A stretch of DNA of 64,000 nucleotides from Streptomyces sp. SID12501 (lineage in GTDB: Bacteria > Actinomycetota > Actinomycetes > Streptomycetales > Streptomycetaceae): NCBI RefSeq assembly GCF_010550245.1, contig NZ_JAAGLU010000016.1, positions 155,143 through 219,142 of the forward strand, read 5' to 3'. Position 1 is the stretch's first letter. Every line of letters starts with the position of its first letter. Below are positions 52,110 through 60,636 of the stretch, piece after piece. Under the pieces are notes generated by a model. It had not been told where the DNA came from. It searched no databases and saw nothing but the letters and a program-made list of their open reading frames with translations. The position numbers and the translations under genes are program-made.

Positions 52110-52182
52110 GTCGCTCGGTGCCCGGGGGACAGGCGTGCTTCCGGCACAAACGCCGCGGGCGGAACCCGCGGCGCTGAGCGAC
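52110..52182 (-). ncRNA. Structured 5' leader of the SLT gene, candidate c-di-AMP riboswitch
   Basis: On the minus strand, GTCGCTC (52182-52176) and GAGCGAC (52116-52110) close a multi-branch RNA. Inside are a perfect 8-bp hairpin (arms 52152-52159 and 52165-52172) and a second imperfect stem, GTGCC with GGGCAC. It ends 31 nt before the SLT start. Leaders of Streptomyces cell-wall hydrolase genes often carry ydaO/yuaA c-di-AMP riboswitches, which is why I propose this class. I could not confirm the consensus nucleotides. The rest of gap 52183-52419 holds promoter sequence and no visible gene. Confidence 0.4.
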
Positions 52183-52419
52183 GGCTGCCATTCTTAGCGG
52201 CCGCAAAATCCTGTGGCAAAGGTGTGACGTACTACGGGGGGTAGTGGACCCGGGAAGGGCAAAACAGGACAGACCGGAGCGTCTTTCCCGCTCACTGGGT
52301 GGACGTTTGTCTCCTATAGTCCCTAGTAAGTGATGTGGGTCCTATGCGCGGGGTCACATCGGCCGAGTGCTCGTCTCACCATTAGTTGCGAGAGCAAGGC
52401 TCAGCGTGAGGAGCCTGTT

Positions 52420-53466
52420 TCATGCCTCCGCCGGAAGGAGGAGATGCACGTCCCCGAACTCGTGCCACAGGTACCGCTCGCGCAGCGCCTCCTCGTACCC
52501 CCGGTCGACTGCCGCACGCCCCGCGACCGCCTCCAGCATCAGCAGATGCGACGCCTCGGGCTCGTGCAGCCCCGTCAGCAGCCCGTCCACGACCCGCACC
52601 CCGCGCTCGGGCGTCACCACCAGGTCGGTCCACCCCTCGGCCGCCCGGACCGCGCCGTCCGGCCCCGCCGCGGACTCCACGGCCCGCACGGCCGTCGTAC
52701 CGACCGCCACGACCCGTCCGTCCCCGGCCCGCGCGGCGTTGATCAGCCGCGCCGAGGTCTCCGGCACCGCGAACCGCTCCGGGTACGGCGGCTCGTGCGC
52801 CTCCGCCGACGCGACCCCCGTGTGCAGAATGACGGGCGCGAACCGCACCCCCCGGCTCACCAGCTCCGCCACCAGCCGCGCGGTGAAGGGCCGCGCGGCA
52901 CTCGGCATCTCCGCGCTGCCCGCCCCGTCGCGGGACGGCAGCGCGAACACCGTCTGATAGACGGACAACGGCTGATCGCGTGCCGTATAGGAGTAACGAA
53001 TGGGCCGCCCGTACTCCCGCAGAAGGGACAGCAGCTCCCCGGTCGCCCGCGCCCACCACAGCCGGGAAGCGCGCACCGTCAGCGGCTCCTCCAGGACCAG
53101 CCGCGCACCCCCGGGCAGCCGCACGACCGTCCCCGGGGTGCCCGCACGCGCGCGTGTGGTGCCCGTTCCGTCGGGATCCCGCAGCTCGACGGCCCACCGC
53201 CCGTCGTCCCCGCGCGTCGAGAAATGCACCACCACGCGCGCGTGGCCGATCCACCCGTCCAAGGCGGCGGCCAGCGTCGGCGACGTGTTGACGACGAGCA
53301 GATCCCCGGCGCGCAGCTGCCGGGGCAGCTCGGCGAACCCGTGATGCGACACCGCGGTCCCCCGCGACACGAGCAGCCGTACATCGCCCCGGTCCATCCC
53401 CGGCCCACGCTGCTCGGCCGGCACCCGCGCCGACAACTCCTCCGGCACCTGTACGGCCAGTGTCAT
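52420..53466 (-). CDS. QueA-like S-adenosylmethionine:tRNA ribosyltransferase-isomerase
   Basis: The protein is 348 aa, the normal QueA length. Overall order matches QueA: N-terminal VPEEL and LPRQLRAGDLLVVNTSPTLA, middle REYGRPIRYSY with YQTVFALP, and C-terminal GLLTGLHEPEASHLLMLEAV and ERYLWHEFGDVHLLLPAEA. The highly conserved NDTRVIPARL is here NTSPTLAAAL, so key residues differ. QueA makes epoxyqueuosine in tRNA; the divergence and linkage with an SDR gene (ATGA overlap) suggest a possible altered substrate. Confidence 0.8.
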   Translation of the reverse strand: MTLAVQVPEELSARVPAEQRGPGMDRGDVRLLVSRGTAVSHHGFAELPRQLRAGDLLVVNTSPTLAAALDGWIGHARVVVHFSTRGDDGRWAVELRDPDGTGTTRARAGTPGTVVRLPGGARLVLEEPLTVRASRLWWARATGELLSLLREYGRPIRYSYTARDQPLSVYQTVFALPSRDGAGSAEMPSAARPFTARLVAELVSRGVRFAPVILHTGVASAEAHEPPYPERFAVPETSARLINAARAGDGRVVAVGTTAVRAVESAAGPDGAVRAAEGWTDLVVTPERGVRVVDGLLTGLHEPEASHLLMLEAVAGRAAVDRGYEEALRERYLWHEFGDVHLLLPAEA

Positions 53467-54158
53467 CGCCCCTCCAACAGGGACGGCGCCGCGTAACGCC
53501 CACTCGCCGGCCGCTCGTCCAGCAGCCGCAGAAAGGCGGGCACGACACTTCCGGGCTCCGGACGTGGATCGGCGTCGTCAGGTACGGCCGCCGTGTACAG
53601 GTCCGTCCCCATGTCACCGGGGTCGACCGCCCAGACCCGCACCCCGGGCTCCTCCGCCCCGAGCACCGCCGCCAGCTGATCGAGGGCCGCCTTGGACGCC
53701 CCGTAACCGCCCCACGTCTCGTACGCCTCGGCCGCCGCGTCCGAACTGACGGCGATCACCGTCCCGGCCGCCGACTCCCGCAGCCACGGCAGCGCCACCT
53801 GGACCAGGCCCAGCGCGGCCACCACGTTCACCTCCAACGCCCGCCGCAGCCCCTCCAGGGACAGCCCCTCCAGCCGTACGAGGGGTTCGGCGCCCAACGC
53901 GCTCGCGTTGCTCACCAGGAGATCGACGCCGCCCAGCTTCCGCGCCGCCGACACCAGTCCGGCACGGTGACCGGCGTCCGTGACATCACCGGGGAGGGCC
54001 TCCACCCGTACTCCGTGGGCGGTGAGCGCCTCGGCGGTGGCGTGCAGGACCTCCGGCGTCCTGGCGTCCAGTACGAGATCCCATCCGCGTTGCGCGAGCG
54101 CCGTGGCCAGCGCCCGCCCCAGACCCTTGGAAGCCCCCGTGATGATCGCTACAGGCAT
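53463..54158 (-). CDS. SDR family oxidoreductase
   Basis: The protein is 231 aa. The cofactor site is TGASKGLG, NAG is replaced by NAS in LLVSNASALG, and the active site is intact: Ser in IAVSSDAAAE, Tyr and Lys in YGASKAA. The end LLDERPASGRYAAPSLLE is typical of a small Streptomyces SDR group. It starts at ATG 54158, and its stop overlaps the queA-like start (ATGA), so the two enzymes are co-translated. Confidence 0.88.
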   Translation of the reverse strand: MPVAIITGASKGLGRALATALAQRGWDLVLDARTPEVLHATAEALTAHGVRVEALPGDVTDAGHRAGLVSAARKLGGVDLLVSNASALGAEPLVRLEGLSLEGLRRALEVNVVAALGLVQVALPWLRESAAGTVIAVSSDAAAEAYETWGGYGASKAALDQLAAVLGAEEPGVRVWAVDPGDMGTDLYTAAVPDDADPRPEPGSVVPAFLRLLDERPASGRYAAPSLLEGR

Positions 54159-54344
54159 GACATGCGTCCCCTCGTCCTCGGCTGCCGGTGATCGGCTGTG
54201 CGTCCAACGTAGGAACCGGAGCGTCCCGGCCGCCTCGTCCGGGGGCCGCATCACGGTGGGGCCCTTCGCCCTAGTCCCTTCGGCCCAGGCAGCACCGCCA
54301 CAGGACGGATACGCACTGTCACACCTCGCCGGTACCGTGAGGGC

Positions 54345-55490
54345 ATGAGTCAAGGACCACGGTCCGGCCTGGCCGCGGTGAGCGCCGCGCTGCTGGCCAT
54401 GAGCAGGCACCTGGAGGTGCGCGACGTCCTCAAGACGATCGTCGCCTCCGCCAGAGAGCTGCTCGACGCGCAGTACGCGGCGCTGGGGGTCCCGGACGAC
54501 CACGGCGGCTTCGCCCAGTTCGTGGTCGACGGCGTCAGCGACGCCCAGTGGAAGGCCATCGGCCCGCTCCCGCGCCAGCACGGCATCCTCGCCGCGATGC
54601 TGCGCGAGGCCCGCCCCGAGCGCCTGGCCGACGTCCGCGACGACCCGCGCTTCGAGGGCTGGCCGTCCGCCCACCCCGACATGTCCGATTTCCTCGGCCT
54701 GCCCATCCGGGACGGCGACGAGGTGCTGGGCGCCCTGTTCCTCGCCAACAAGAACTGTCCGAAACCGTCCGGCGGCTGCGGTTTCACCGAGGACGACGAG
54801 GACCTCCTCGCCATCCTGGCCCAGCACGCGGCGATCGCCCTGACCAACGCCCGCCTCTACGAGCGCAGCCGCGAACTGACCATCGCCGAGGAACGCTCCC
54901 GCCTCGCCCACGAACTGCACGACGCGGTCAGCCAGAAGCTGTTCTCCCTGCGCCTGACGGCCCAGGCCGCCGCCACCCTCGTGGACCGTGACCCCGCCCG
55001 CGCCAAGGGCGAGCTGCAGCAGGTGGCCGCGCTCGCCGCGGAGGCGGCCGACGAACTGCGCGCGGCGGTCGTGGAGCTGCGCCCCACAGCCCTGGACGAG
55101 GACGGTTTGATCGCCACGCTCCGCACCCACATTCAGGTCCTCGACCGCGCGCACTCCGCGCGCGTGACGTTCGACAGCCGTGGGGTCCGCGCCCTGCCTG
55201 CCGCTCAGGAGGGGGCCCTGCTGCGGGTTGCCCAGGAGGCCCTGCACAACGCGCTGCGGCACTCCGGGGCGGCCCGCGTGGAGGTGACCCTCGCGAAGCG
55301 CGGCCCGGGCGCCGCCCTGCGCGTCACGGACGACGGCAGCGGCTTCGACCCCACGGCGGTACGCAGCGCCGGACGCCACCTCGGCCTGGTCTCGATGCGG
55401 GACCGGGCGAGTGGGGTCGGCGGCCGGCTGGACGTGGAATCGGCGCCCGGAAAGGGCACCACGATCGAGATGGAGGTCCCCGGTGGCTGA
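54345..55490 (+). CDS. GAF-domain sensor histidine kinase (DevS/NarX type)
   Basis: The protein is 381 aa and soluble. One GAF domain covers residues about 20-175 (RDVLKTIVASARELLDAQYA, and MSDFLGLPIRDGDEVLGALF as in DevS/DosT). A HisKA_3 dimerisation helix with phospho-acceptor His is in RSRLAHELHDAVSQKLFSLR, and a HATPase_c domain has VAQEALHNALRHSGA, DDGSGFD and GLVSMRDRASGVGG. The ligand is unknown; no heme-proximal residue can be assigned by eye. It overlaps the response regulator by 8 nt. Confidence 0.92.
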   Translation: MSQGPRSGLAAVSAALLAMSRHLEVRDVLKTIVASARELLDAQYAALGVPDDHGGFAQFVVDGVSDAQWKAIGPLPRQHGILAAMLREARPERLADVRDDPRFEGWPSAHPDMSDFLGLPIRDGDEVLGALFLANKNCPKPSGGCGFTEDDEDLLAILAQHAAIALTNARLYERSRELTIAEERSRLAHELHDAVSQKLFSLRLTAQAAATLVDRDPARAKGELQQVAALAAEAADELRAAVVELRPTALDEDGLIATLRTHIQVLDRAHSARVTFDSRGVRALPAAQEGALLRVAQEALHNALRHSGAARVEVTLAKRGPGAALRVTDDGSGFDPTAVRSAGRHLGLVSMRDRASGVGGRLDVESAPGKGTTIEMEVPGG

Positions 55491-56124
55491 CGCAATCAGG
55501 GTGCTGCTCGTCGACGACCACCAAGTGGTCCGCCGGGGCCTGCGCACGTTCCTCGAAGTGCAGGACGACATCGAGGTCGTGGGCGAGGCGTCGGACGGCG
55601 CCGAGGGAGTCGACCGCGCGGAGGAACTGAAACCCGACGTCGTCCTCATGGACGTCAAGATGCCGGGCATGGACGGCGTCGAAGCGCTGCGCAGACTCCG
55701 CGAACTCGACAACCCCGCGCGCGTGCTGATCGTCACGAGCTTCACCGAGCAGCGCACGGTGGTCCCCGCACTGCGCGCGGGCGCCGCCGGGTACGTCTAC
55801 AAGGACATCGACCCGGACGCACTCGCAGGCGCCATCCGCTCCGTGCACGCCGGACACGTCCTGCTCCAGCCCGAGGTCGCGAGCGCGCTGCTGGCCCAGG
55901 AGGAGACGCACTCGGGCCAGGGGAGAAGCGGTTCGCTCACCGAGCGGGAGCGGGAGGTGCTGACCCTGATCGCGGACGGCCGCTCGAACCGGGAGATAGC
56001 CCGCGCCCTGGTGCTGTCCGAGAAGACGGTCAAGACGCATGTCTCGAACATCCTGATGAAACTCGACGTGGCGGACCGTACGCAGGCGGCGTTGTGGGCG
56101 GTACGTCACGGTGTGACCGGATGA
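55483..56124 (+). CDS. NarL/DevR-type response regulator
   Basis: The protein is 213 aa. The receiver domain carries Asp11/Asp12 (VLLVDDHQVV), phospho-acceptor Asp57 (VVLMDVKMPGMDG) and Lys in GYVYKDID. The C-terminal LuxR-type HTH is LTEREREVLTLIADGRSNRE, VLSEKTVKTHVSNILMKLDV. GTG 55483 overlaps the kinase stop, with GGAGG upstream. Partner of the GAF kinase; regulated genes are unknown. Confidence 0.93.
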   Translation: MADAIRVLLVDDHQVVRRGLRTFLEVQDDIEVVGEASDGAEGVDRAEELKPDVVLMDVKMPGMDGVEALRRLRELDNPARVLIVTSFTEQRTVVPALRAGAAGYVYKDIDPDALAGAIRSVHAGHVLLQPEVASALLAQEETHSGQGRSGSLTEREREVLTLIADGRSNREIARALVLSEKTVKTHVSNILMKLDVADRTQAALWAVRHGVTG

Positions 56125-56271
56125 CCGGCAACTCGGAACGTTCCCTTCCGGGCTGAGATTCATACCGTCGTGGGAATGTCCCCCGGATGGCGCATCCTTC
56201 GTGGATCTCCGGCGTTCTCCAGTGCGTACCGCGGTGACCTGCCGCGGTGAACGCAAAGGGAGGGCTCAGAC

Positions 56272-56517
56272 ATGAAGAACCTGAAGAAGGCCGCTGCTGT
56301 GACGATGGTGGCGGGCAGCCTGGTCGCCGCCGGTGCCGGTTTCGCTTCCGCCACGGAGGGCTCGCACGCAGGCGGCCAGGCCGTCGGCTCGCCGGGCGTA
56401 GCCTCGGGCAACCTCATCCAGGCCCCGGTGCACATCCCGGTGAACGTGGTGGGCAACAGCGTCAACGTCATCGGCGTGCTGAACCCCGCCTTCGGCAACC
56501 TCGGCCTCAACCACTGA
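56272..56517 (+). CDS. chpE: Short chaplin ChpE-like, without cysteines
   Basis: The protein is 81 aa. A signal peptide (LKKAAAVTMVAGSLVAAGAG, cleavage after ASA) leads to one chaplin domain: SPGVASGNLIQAPVHIPVNV and GNSVNVIGVLNPAFGNLGLN. Most short chaplins carry two Cys in this domain; here both sites are Val and Leu/Gly, as in ChpE. Chaplins assemble as amyloid fibres that let aerial hyphae rise. AAGGGAGGG lies before ATG 56272. A hairpin follows near 56561-56590. Confidence 0.88.
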   Translation: MKNLKKAAAVTMVAGSLVAAGAGFASATEGSHAGGQAVGSPGVASGNLIQAPVHIPVNVVGNSVNVIGVLNPAFGNLGLNH

Positions 56518-56718
56518 GGAACCGAGCCGCCGAAGTACTGAGGTGCTGAGGTCCTGACCTCCGGCCTCCTGGGCACGCCCGGGAGGCCGGTCGGACGCGG
56601 CGGATTGCCCCAAACGGGCACTCTGCCTTCGGGATCCGTATCGCCAGGTACCCCTCCCGCGTTGCGCAGCGTACGACCCGCGGTCGGGTCGTCACGCAAC
56701 CGCAGGAGGACGTTTCCC

Positions 56719-56958
56719 ATGAACATCGTCAAGAAGGCCGCCGTGGCCGTAGCCATCGCCGGTGTCGCTGCGGGCGCGGGTGCCGGCGCCGCTGTCGCCG
56801 ACGCGGGCGCCCAGGGTGTCACCGCGAAGTCGCCCGGCGTGGGGTCGGGCAACCTCGGACAGGTCCCCGTGCACGTCCCGGTCAACGTGGTCGGCGACAG
56901 CGTCAACGTCATCGGCCTCCTGAACCCGGCCTTCGGCAACAACGGCGTGAACGACTGA
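56719..56958 (+). CDS. Second short chaplin, without cysteines
   Basis: The protein is 79 aa. Signal peptide KKAAVAVAIAGVAAGAGAG (cleavage near VADA), then SPGVGSGNLGQVPVHVPVNV and GDSVNVIGLLNPAFGNNGVN. Both chaplin Cys are absent. It is a tandem paralogue of the gene 200 nt upstream but has its own AGGAGGA site (56704-56710) and probably its own promoter. The C-terminus differs (NNGVND), and the mature region is shorter. Confidence 0.87.
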   Translation: MNIVKKAAVAVAIAGVAAGAGAGAAVADAGAQGVTAKSPGVGSGNLGQVPVHVPVNVVGDSVNVIGLLNPAFGNNGVND

Positions 56959-56969
56959 CATCACGACGT

Positions 56970-57010
56970 CAGAAGCCCCGCGAACGAGCATCTGGTTCGC
57001 GGGGCTTCTG
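56970..57010 (+). terminator. Strong hairpin after the chaplin pair
   Basis: CAGAAGCCCCGCGAAC (56970-56985) pairs perfectly with GTTCGCGGGGCTTCTG (56995-57010) around 9 nt, 12 nt after the second chaplin stop. Confidence 0.8.
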
Positions 57011-57051
57011 GCTTGCGCGGGGCGGTATCTCTTCAGCGCCGACCGGCATTC

Positions 57052-57120
57052 CAGCCCGTCCGGCGATTGAGGACGAGGCCGTTCAGGCCGAAGCGGGGGT
57101 CTGGGGGCGCAGCCCCCAGC
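57052..57120. repeat. Streptomyces intergenic repeat, second type
   Basis: The sequence CAGCCCGTCCGGCGATTGAG followed by GACGAGGCC, GAAGCGGGGGTCTGGGGGCG and CAGCCCCCAG is a dispersed Streptomyces intergenic element with a terminal stem (CTGGGGGCGCAGCCCCCAG). It sits between the chaplin terminator and the 57159 gene. Confidence 0.7.
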
Positions 57121-57158
57121 AGACGCCCACACCAACTCCCCGCACCGCACAACAAACC

Positions 57159-57941
57159 TCACCGCACCCCCCGCTCCTCCACAACGGAGTTGTACGCCGC
57201 GACCTGCGCCCGCCGAGCCGCCCGCTCCACCGGCCGCAACGCCTCCGCCCGCGCCGCGATCTCCGACGCGCTCACCGCCCCTCCGGGCCCGTTCTCGGAC
57301 GCCACCGAGATCAGCAGCCCCACCCGCTGCGCCAGCTCCAGCACCCGTACCGCCCGCGGTGGATACCCCGGCGCCAACACCTCGCGCCCCCGCTCCGCCC
57401 GCGCCCGGTACGCGTCGACCGCCGCCTCCGCGACCCGCCCCGAACCGGCGACGTCCAGCTGCGACAACATCGCCGTCGCGTCCCGCAGCGCCTCCGCCAA
57501 CTCCCGCTCGGCCTCGCCCAGGGACGGCACGTCGGCGGGCGGTGCCTCACGTACCGGCAGGCAGTGCCAGACGACCTCGATGTGCACGTCCCCGGCCGGC
57601 CCGGCCTCGTACACCTCCGGTACCAGCCCCAGCGCGGTGCCCTCGCAGATCACCGCCTCCTCCGCCTCCAGCGCCCGCGCGTTGAACTCGGGGGGCCCGC
57701 TCAGCCCGAGCGGATGCCCCGGCGCGGGCAGCGCGATCCGCAGCCCGGACGCACCGAGCGTCCGCAGCCGTCCCAGCGCGAGCGTGAGACCGACGGGCGC
57801 CGACTCACCGGGCAGCCCCTCGACCCGGTGCACCGCGTCCTCCCCGACGATGGTCAGTACCGCGTCGTCCGGCGAAACAAGTCCGGCCAACAGGGCATTT
57901 CCCCATGCGGCCAGTCGTCCTGAGCGTGGTTCCGAAAGCAT
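57159..57941 (-). CDS. Conserved Streptomyces hypothetical protein
   Basis: The protein is 260 aa. SEPRSGRLAAWGNALLAGLV opens it; the middle has HIEVVWHCLPVREAPP; the C-terminal half is a long alpha-helical Ala/Arg/Glu-rich segment (RELAEALRDATAMLSQLDVA and RPVERAARRAQVAAYNSVVE). No catalytic or membrane motif. It resembles a hypothetical family that is widespread in Streptomyces, with no known function. Start ATG 57941. Confidence 0.72.
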   Translation of the reverse strand: MLSEPRSGRLAAWGNALLAGLVSPDDAVLTIVGEDAVHRVEGLPGESAPVGLTLALGRLRTLGASGLRIALPAPGHPLGLSGPPEFNARALEAEEAVICEGTALGLVPEVYEAGPAGDVHIEVVWHCLPVREAPPADVPSLGEAERELAEALRDATAMLSQLDVAGSGRVAEAAVDAYRARAERGREVLAPGYPPRAVRVLELAQRVGLLISVASENGPGGAVSASEIAARAEALRPVERAARRAQVAAYNSVVEERGVR

Positions 57942-58064
57942 GCCCCCACCCTAAGGACCGACCGAGGGGCGGGACGGGCCGACCGGTGGCGTAGATTTCG
58001 TGGGGGGCTGCGCCCACAGGCGCACGCGAGACTGGCCGACACTGCAAGGGGAGACAATCCGCTC

Positions 58065-58856
58065 ATGAGCGATGTTCTGGAGCTGGAGGACGTATCCGTG
58101 GTCCGCGAGGGCCGGGCTCTGGTGGACCAGGTCTCCTGGTCGGTCAAAGAGGGCGAGCGCTGGGTCATCCTCGGCCCGAACGGCGCCGGGAAGACAACCC
58201 TCCTGAACCTCGCGTCCAGCTACCTCTTCCCCAGCCAGGGCACCGCCACCATCCTCGGCGAGACCCTCGGCAAGGTCGACGTCTTCGATCTGCGCCCGCG
58301 CATCGGCATGGCCGGCATCGCGATGGCCGACAAGCTGCCCAAGCGCCAGACCGTGCTCCAGACGGTGCTGACCGCCGCGTACGGCATGACGGCCGGCTGG
58401 CAGGAGGAGTACGAGGACATCGACGAACGGCGCGCCCGCGCCTTCCTCGACCGCCTCGGCATGAGCGACTACCTCGAACGTCGCTTCGGCACGCTCTCCG
58501 AGGGCGAGCGCAAGCGCACCCTCATCGCCCGCGCCCTGATGACCGACCCCGAGCTGCTGCTCCTCGACGAGCCCGCCGCCGGCCTCGACCTCGGTGGTCG
58601 CGAGGACCTCGTACGCCGTCTCGGCCGGCTCGCCCGCGACCCGATCGCACCCTCCATGATCATGGTCACGCACCATGTCGAGGAGATCGCCCCGGGCTTC
58701 ACCCATGTCCTGATGATCCGTCAGGGCAAGGTGCTCGCCGCCGGTCCCCTGGAGCTCGAACTCACCTCCCGCAACCTGTCGATGTGCTTCGGCCTCCCCC
58801 TCGTCGTCGGGCAGGTCGGCGAACGCTGGACCGCGCAGGGCCTGTCGATGTCCTGA
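58065..58856 (+). CDS. ABC transporter ATP-binding protein
   Basis: The protein is 263 aa, a single ABC domain: Walker A GPNGAGKTT, signature LSEGERKRTLIAR, Walker B LLLLDEPAAGLD, and switch His in VTHHVEEIAPG. The signature has E for the usual G (LSEGE). No permease is encoded nearby, so it may act with unlinked partners or be a non-transport ATPase. ATG 58065 starts 36 nt after a weak promoter-like region. Confidence 0.85.
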   Translation: MSDVLELEDVSVVREGRALVDQVSWSVKEGERWVILGPNGAGKTTLLNLASSYLFPSQGTATILGETLGKVDVFDLRPRIGMAGIAMADKLPKRQTVLQTVLTAAYGMTAGWQEEYEDIDERRARAFLDRLGMSDYLERRFGTLSEGERKRTLIARALMTDPELLLLDEPAAGLDLGGREDLVRRLGRLARDPIAPSMIMVTHHVEEIAPGFTHVLMIRQGKVLAAGPLELELTSRNLSMCFGLPLVVGQVGERWTAQGLSMS

Positions 58857-58965
58857 CGGCACACCCCGTTTCGCAGGAACCACCTTGTAGAACAACTGGA
58901 AGAAGCCTGTGCCAAGTTGATCGGCGCCCTGTCGGTGACCAGGTCCGCGGACCTACCATGACGAT

Positions 58966-59397
58966 GTGAACGACATCGACGCATGGGTGTGGTGGCTCGT
59001 CGGCGCGGTGGCGCTGGGTATCCCGCTCGTGGTGACCGCGATGCCGGAACTGGGCATGCTCGCCGTGGGCGCGCTGGCGGCTGCCGGCGCGGCCGGGCTG
59101 GGCGGCGGAATCGTCGTCCAGGTACTCGTGTTCGCCGTCGTGTCGACCGCGCTCATCGCCGTCGTACGGCCCATCGCGACCCGGCACCGCGCCGACCGGC
59201 CCCAACTCCTCACCGGAATCGACGCGTTGAAGGGCAAACAGGCCATCGTCCTGGAACGCGTCGACGGCTCCGACGGCCGGATCAAGCTCGCCGGAGAGGT
59301 CTGGTCGGCCCGCGCCCTCGACCCCCAACTCGCTTACGAAGTAGGCCAGGAGGTGGACGTCGTCGAGATCGAGGGAGCCACGGCGATCGTCATGTGA
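58966..59397 (+). CDS. NfeD-like membrane protein
   Basis: The protein is 143 aa. Helices near residues 8-25 and 28-60 (WWLVGAVALGIPLVVTAM, LAVGALAAAGAAGLGGGIVV, VFAVVSTALIAVV) precede an OB-fold domain (LKGKQAIVLERVDGSDGRIK and VGQEVDVVEIEGATAIVM). It is the NfeD-type partner of the SPFH protein encoded downstream. GTG 58966 may be leaderless: a TACCAT -10-like box lies 7 nt upstream. Confidence 0.87.
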   Translation: MNDIDAWVWWLVGAVALGIPLVVTAMPELGMLAVGALAAAGAAGLGGGIVVQVLVFAVVSTALIAVVRPIATRHRADRPQLLTGIDALKGKQAIVLERVDGSDGRIKLAGEVWSARALDPQLAYEVGQEVDVVEIEGATAIVM

Positions 59398-59547
59398 CCT
59401 CGCCCGACGCGTAAGTGGACGGAACGTCCCCGGGGCAGCCGACGGTCTGTCACACTCCACGATGAAGATCTTCAACAAGCAAGATCTTCAACAGGCATAC
59501 GATCTTTCCGTAAGCGCCAAGGCGGAGAAGGGATACGGGGATCCACG

Positions 59548-60495
59548 ATGGAACCCATCATCATCGTCCTGATCATTCTGGTGGTGTTGGTCTTCATCGC
59601 CCTGATCAAGACCATCCAGGTCATTCCACAGGCCAGCGCCGCCATTGTGGAACGGTTCGGCCGCTACACGCGGACACTCAACGCGGGCCTGAACATCGTC
59701 GTTCCGTTCATCGACACCATCCGCAACCGCATCGACCTCCGCGAGCAGGTCGTGCCGTTCCCGCCGCAGCCGGTGATCACCCAGGACAACCTGGTCGTCA
59801 ACATCGACACCGTCATCTACTACCAGGTGACGGACGCGCGGGCGGCGACGTACGAGGTCGCGAGCTATATCCAGGCCATCGAGCAGCTCACCGTCACCAC
59901 GCTCCGCAACATCATCGGTGGCATGGACCTGGAGCGGACCCTGACCTCCCGCGAGGAGATCAACGCGGCCCTGCGCGGAGTCCTCGACGAGGCCACCGGC
60001 AAGTGGGGCATCCGCGTCAACCGCGTCGAGCTGAAGGCGATCGAGCCGCCGACCTCCATCCAGGACTCGATGGAGAAGCAGATGCGCGCCGACCGTGACA
60101 AGCGCGCCGCGATCCTCACCGCCGAAGGTATCCGCCAGTCCCAGATCCTCACGGCGGAAGGTGAGAAGCAGTCCTCGATCCTGCGCGCCGAGGGTGAGGC
60201 CAAGGCCGCCGCCCTGCGCGCCGAGGGCGAGGCACAGGCCGTCCGTACGGTCTTCGAGGCCATCCACGCCGGTGACCCGGACCAGAAGCTCCTCGCCTAC
60301 CAGTACCTCCAGATGCTCCCGAAGATCGCCCAGGGTGACGCCAACAAGCTCTGGATCGTCCCCAGCGAAATCGGGGACGCCCTCAAGGGCCTGTCCGGCG
60401 CCATGGGCAACCTCAACTTCGGCGCCGGTTCGGGCGGCGGAGACAACCAGGGCGGGGGCACCGAACGCCGAGAAAAGCCGTCAATCACAGACTGA
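59548..60495 (+). CDS. SPFH/stomatin-prohibitin family protein
   Basis: The protein is 315 aa. An N-terminal membrane helix (IIIVLIILVVLVFIALIKTI) is followed by the band-7 domain: VIPQASAAIVERFGRYTRTL, QVVPFPPQPVITQDNLVVNI, LRNIIGGMDLERTLTSREEI. A coiled coil (AILTAEGIRQSQILTAEGEK and repeats) and a Gly-rich tail end it. Such proteins form membrane rafts and work with NfeD. The upstream spacing of 150 nt leaves room for its own promoter. Confidence 0.9.
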   Translation: MEPIIIVLIILVVLVFIALIKTIQVIPQASAAIVERFGRYTRTLNAGLNIVVPFIDTIRNRIDLREQVVPFPPQPVITQDNLVVNIDTVIYYQVTDARAATYEVASYIQAIEQLTVTTLRNIIGGMDLERTLTSREEINAALRGVLDEATGKWGIRVNRVELKAIEPPTSIQDSMEKQMRADRDKRAAILTAEGIRQSQILTAEGEKQSSILRAEGEAKAAALRAEGEAQAVRTVFEAIHAGDPDQKLLAYQYLQMLPKIAQGDANKLWIVPSEIGDALKGLSGAMGNLNFGAGSGGGDNQGGGTERREKPSITD

Positions 60496-60508
60496 CGGCT
60501 TTGAGGAA

Positions 60509-60597
60509 CCCCGCGCCCCCCAAAGGGGCGCGGGGCTGTGTCGATTTGCGGCTCCGCCGCGTGGGCGCGACAAGCCACAACGAGCCCGCAGCAGGCG
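60509..60597 (+). repeat. Intergenic repeat copy 2 with terminator stem
   Basis: CCCCGCGCCCC (60509-60519) and GGGGCGCGGGG (60525-60535) form an 11-bp stem. Then follow TTGCGGCTCCGCCGCGTGGG and GCGCGACAAGCCACAACGAG, the block also found inverted at 2338-2396. It probably terminates the SPFH gene and belongs to a dispersed Streptomyces repeat. Confidence 0.65.
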
Positions 60598-60636
60598 AAG
60601 TACCAGTGGACCCCAGAAAAGTCCCACCCGCACCGA

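Noticed and set aside
53463..55757. 764-codon frame starting inside the kinase/regulator genes and ending as an SDR
   Set aside because: Only the last 231 codons (start ATG 54158) are coding; the upstream part is antisense to the GAF kinase and response regulator.
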